A DNA stretch of 5,583 bases, taken from CAYOBW01 sp964402115 (GTDB taxonomy: Bacteria > Verrucomicrobiota > Kiritimatiellia > UBA8416 > CAYOBW01). The stretch's first letter is position 1, and each line of letters starts with the position of its first letter. The DNA lies in the NCBI GenBank assembly GCA_964402115.1, contig CAYOBW010000396.1:1-5583 (forward strand). Direction: 5' to 3'. The notes under the pieces were generated by a model. The model saw only the letters and a program-made list of their open reading frames with translations, was not told the origin of the DNA and searched no databases. Position numbers and translations under genes: made by a program. Below, piece after piece: positions 5,519 through 5,583 of the stretch.

Positions 5519-5583
5519 CGAGCTGGGTGGCATGGGCGTGCGCGTGGTGGAGCCAGGCGCGGCGGACGCGTCGGAGTTGCCGC
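5519..5583. other. Unassigned window end with a possible gene start
   Basis: An ATG at 5532 opens a frame to the window end (MGVRVVEPGAADASELP). It is only 17 residues, resembles nothing I recognise, and lacks both a Shine-Dalgarno motif and the TTG hexamer seen at the same distance before the other four genes. It may be the start of the next gene or chance. Confidence 0.15.

Noticed and set aside
3917..5533. 538-codon open frame on the minus strand opposite the second sulfatase
   Set aside because: Arginine-rich shadow of a verified gene with no domain signature, and it crosses the palindromic region at 5464-5518.

Overview
The window is a GC-rich stretch (about two-thirds G+C by eye) with four intact genes, all on the plus strand. 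The gene types are an exported sialate O-acetylesterase-type esterase and two exported Cys-type S1 sulfatases. Together with the near absence of Shine-Dalgarno motifs, they suggest a sulfatase-rich glycan degrader of the PVC group (Verrucomicrobiota, Kiritimatiellota, Lentisphaerota or Planctomycetota). This assignment rests on gene style only; no phylogenetic marker is present.

Layout: positions 1-72 hold no recognisable gene and may include the end of an upstream one. Positions 73-438 encode a small MNT-type nucleotidyltransferase (MntA-like antitoxin family) with no HEPN toxin partner visible. Positions 439-666 are non-coding and unusually structured: a quasi-palindrome at the stop codon, a five-run G-quadruplex motif, and a 123-bp hairpin-forming element with perfect 16-bp terminal inverted repeats. 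Positions 667-2106 encode the esterase, 2169-3824 the first sulfatase and 3932-5431 the second. Short gaps of 62 and 107 bp separate these three, each with small GC hairpins. The tail, 5432-5583, carries two more GC hairpins and no secure gene.

The esterase and sulfatases all have signal peptides and intact catalytic motifs. They read as a small periplasmic module that strips O-acetyl and sulfate esters from a complex glycan (host mucin-like or algal). The substrate cannot be read from the sequence, and no glycoside hydrolase, transporter or sulfatase-maturing enzyme lies in the window.

The most general unexplained pattern is regulatory. Each of the four genes has a TTGA- or TTGC-type hexamer starting 35-39 bp before its ATG, and none has a clear ribosome binding site. 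For the three enzyme genes a plausible -10 box lies 17 bp downstream of the hexamer. This fits separate promoters with leaderless or nearly leaderless transcripts. I see no clear new multi-gene system; the structured non-coding block at 414-600 and the promoter pattern are the items most worth checking.
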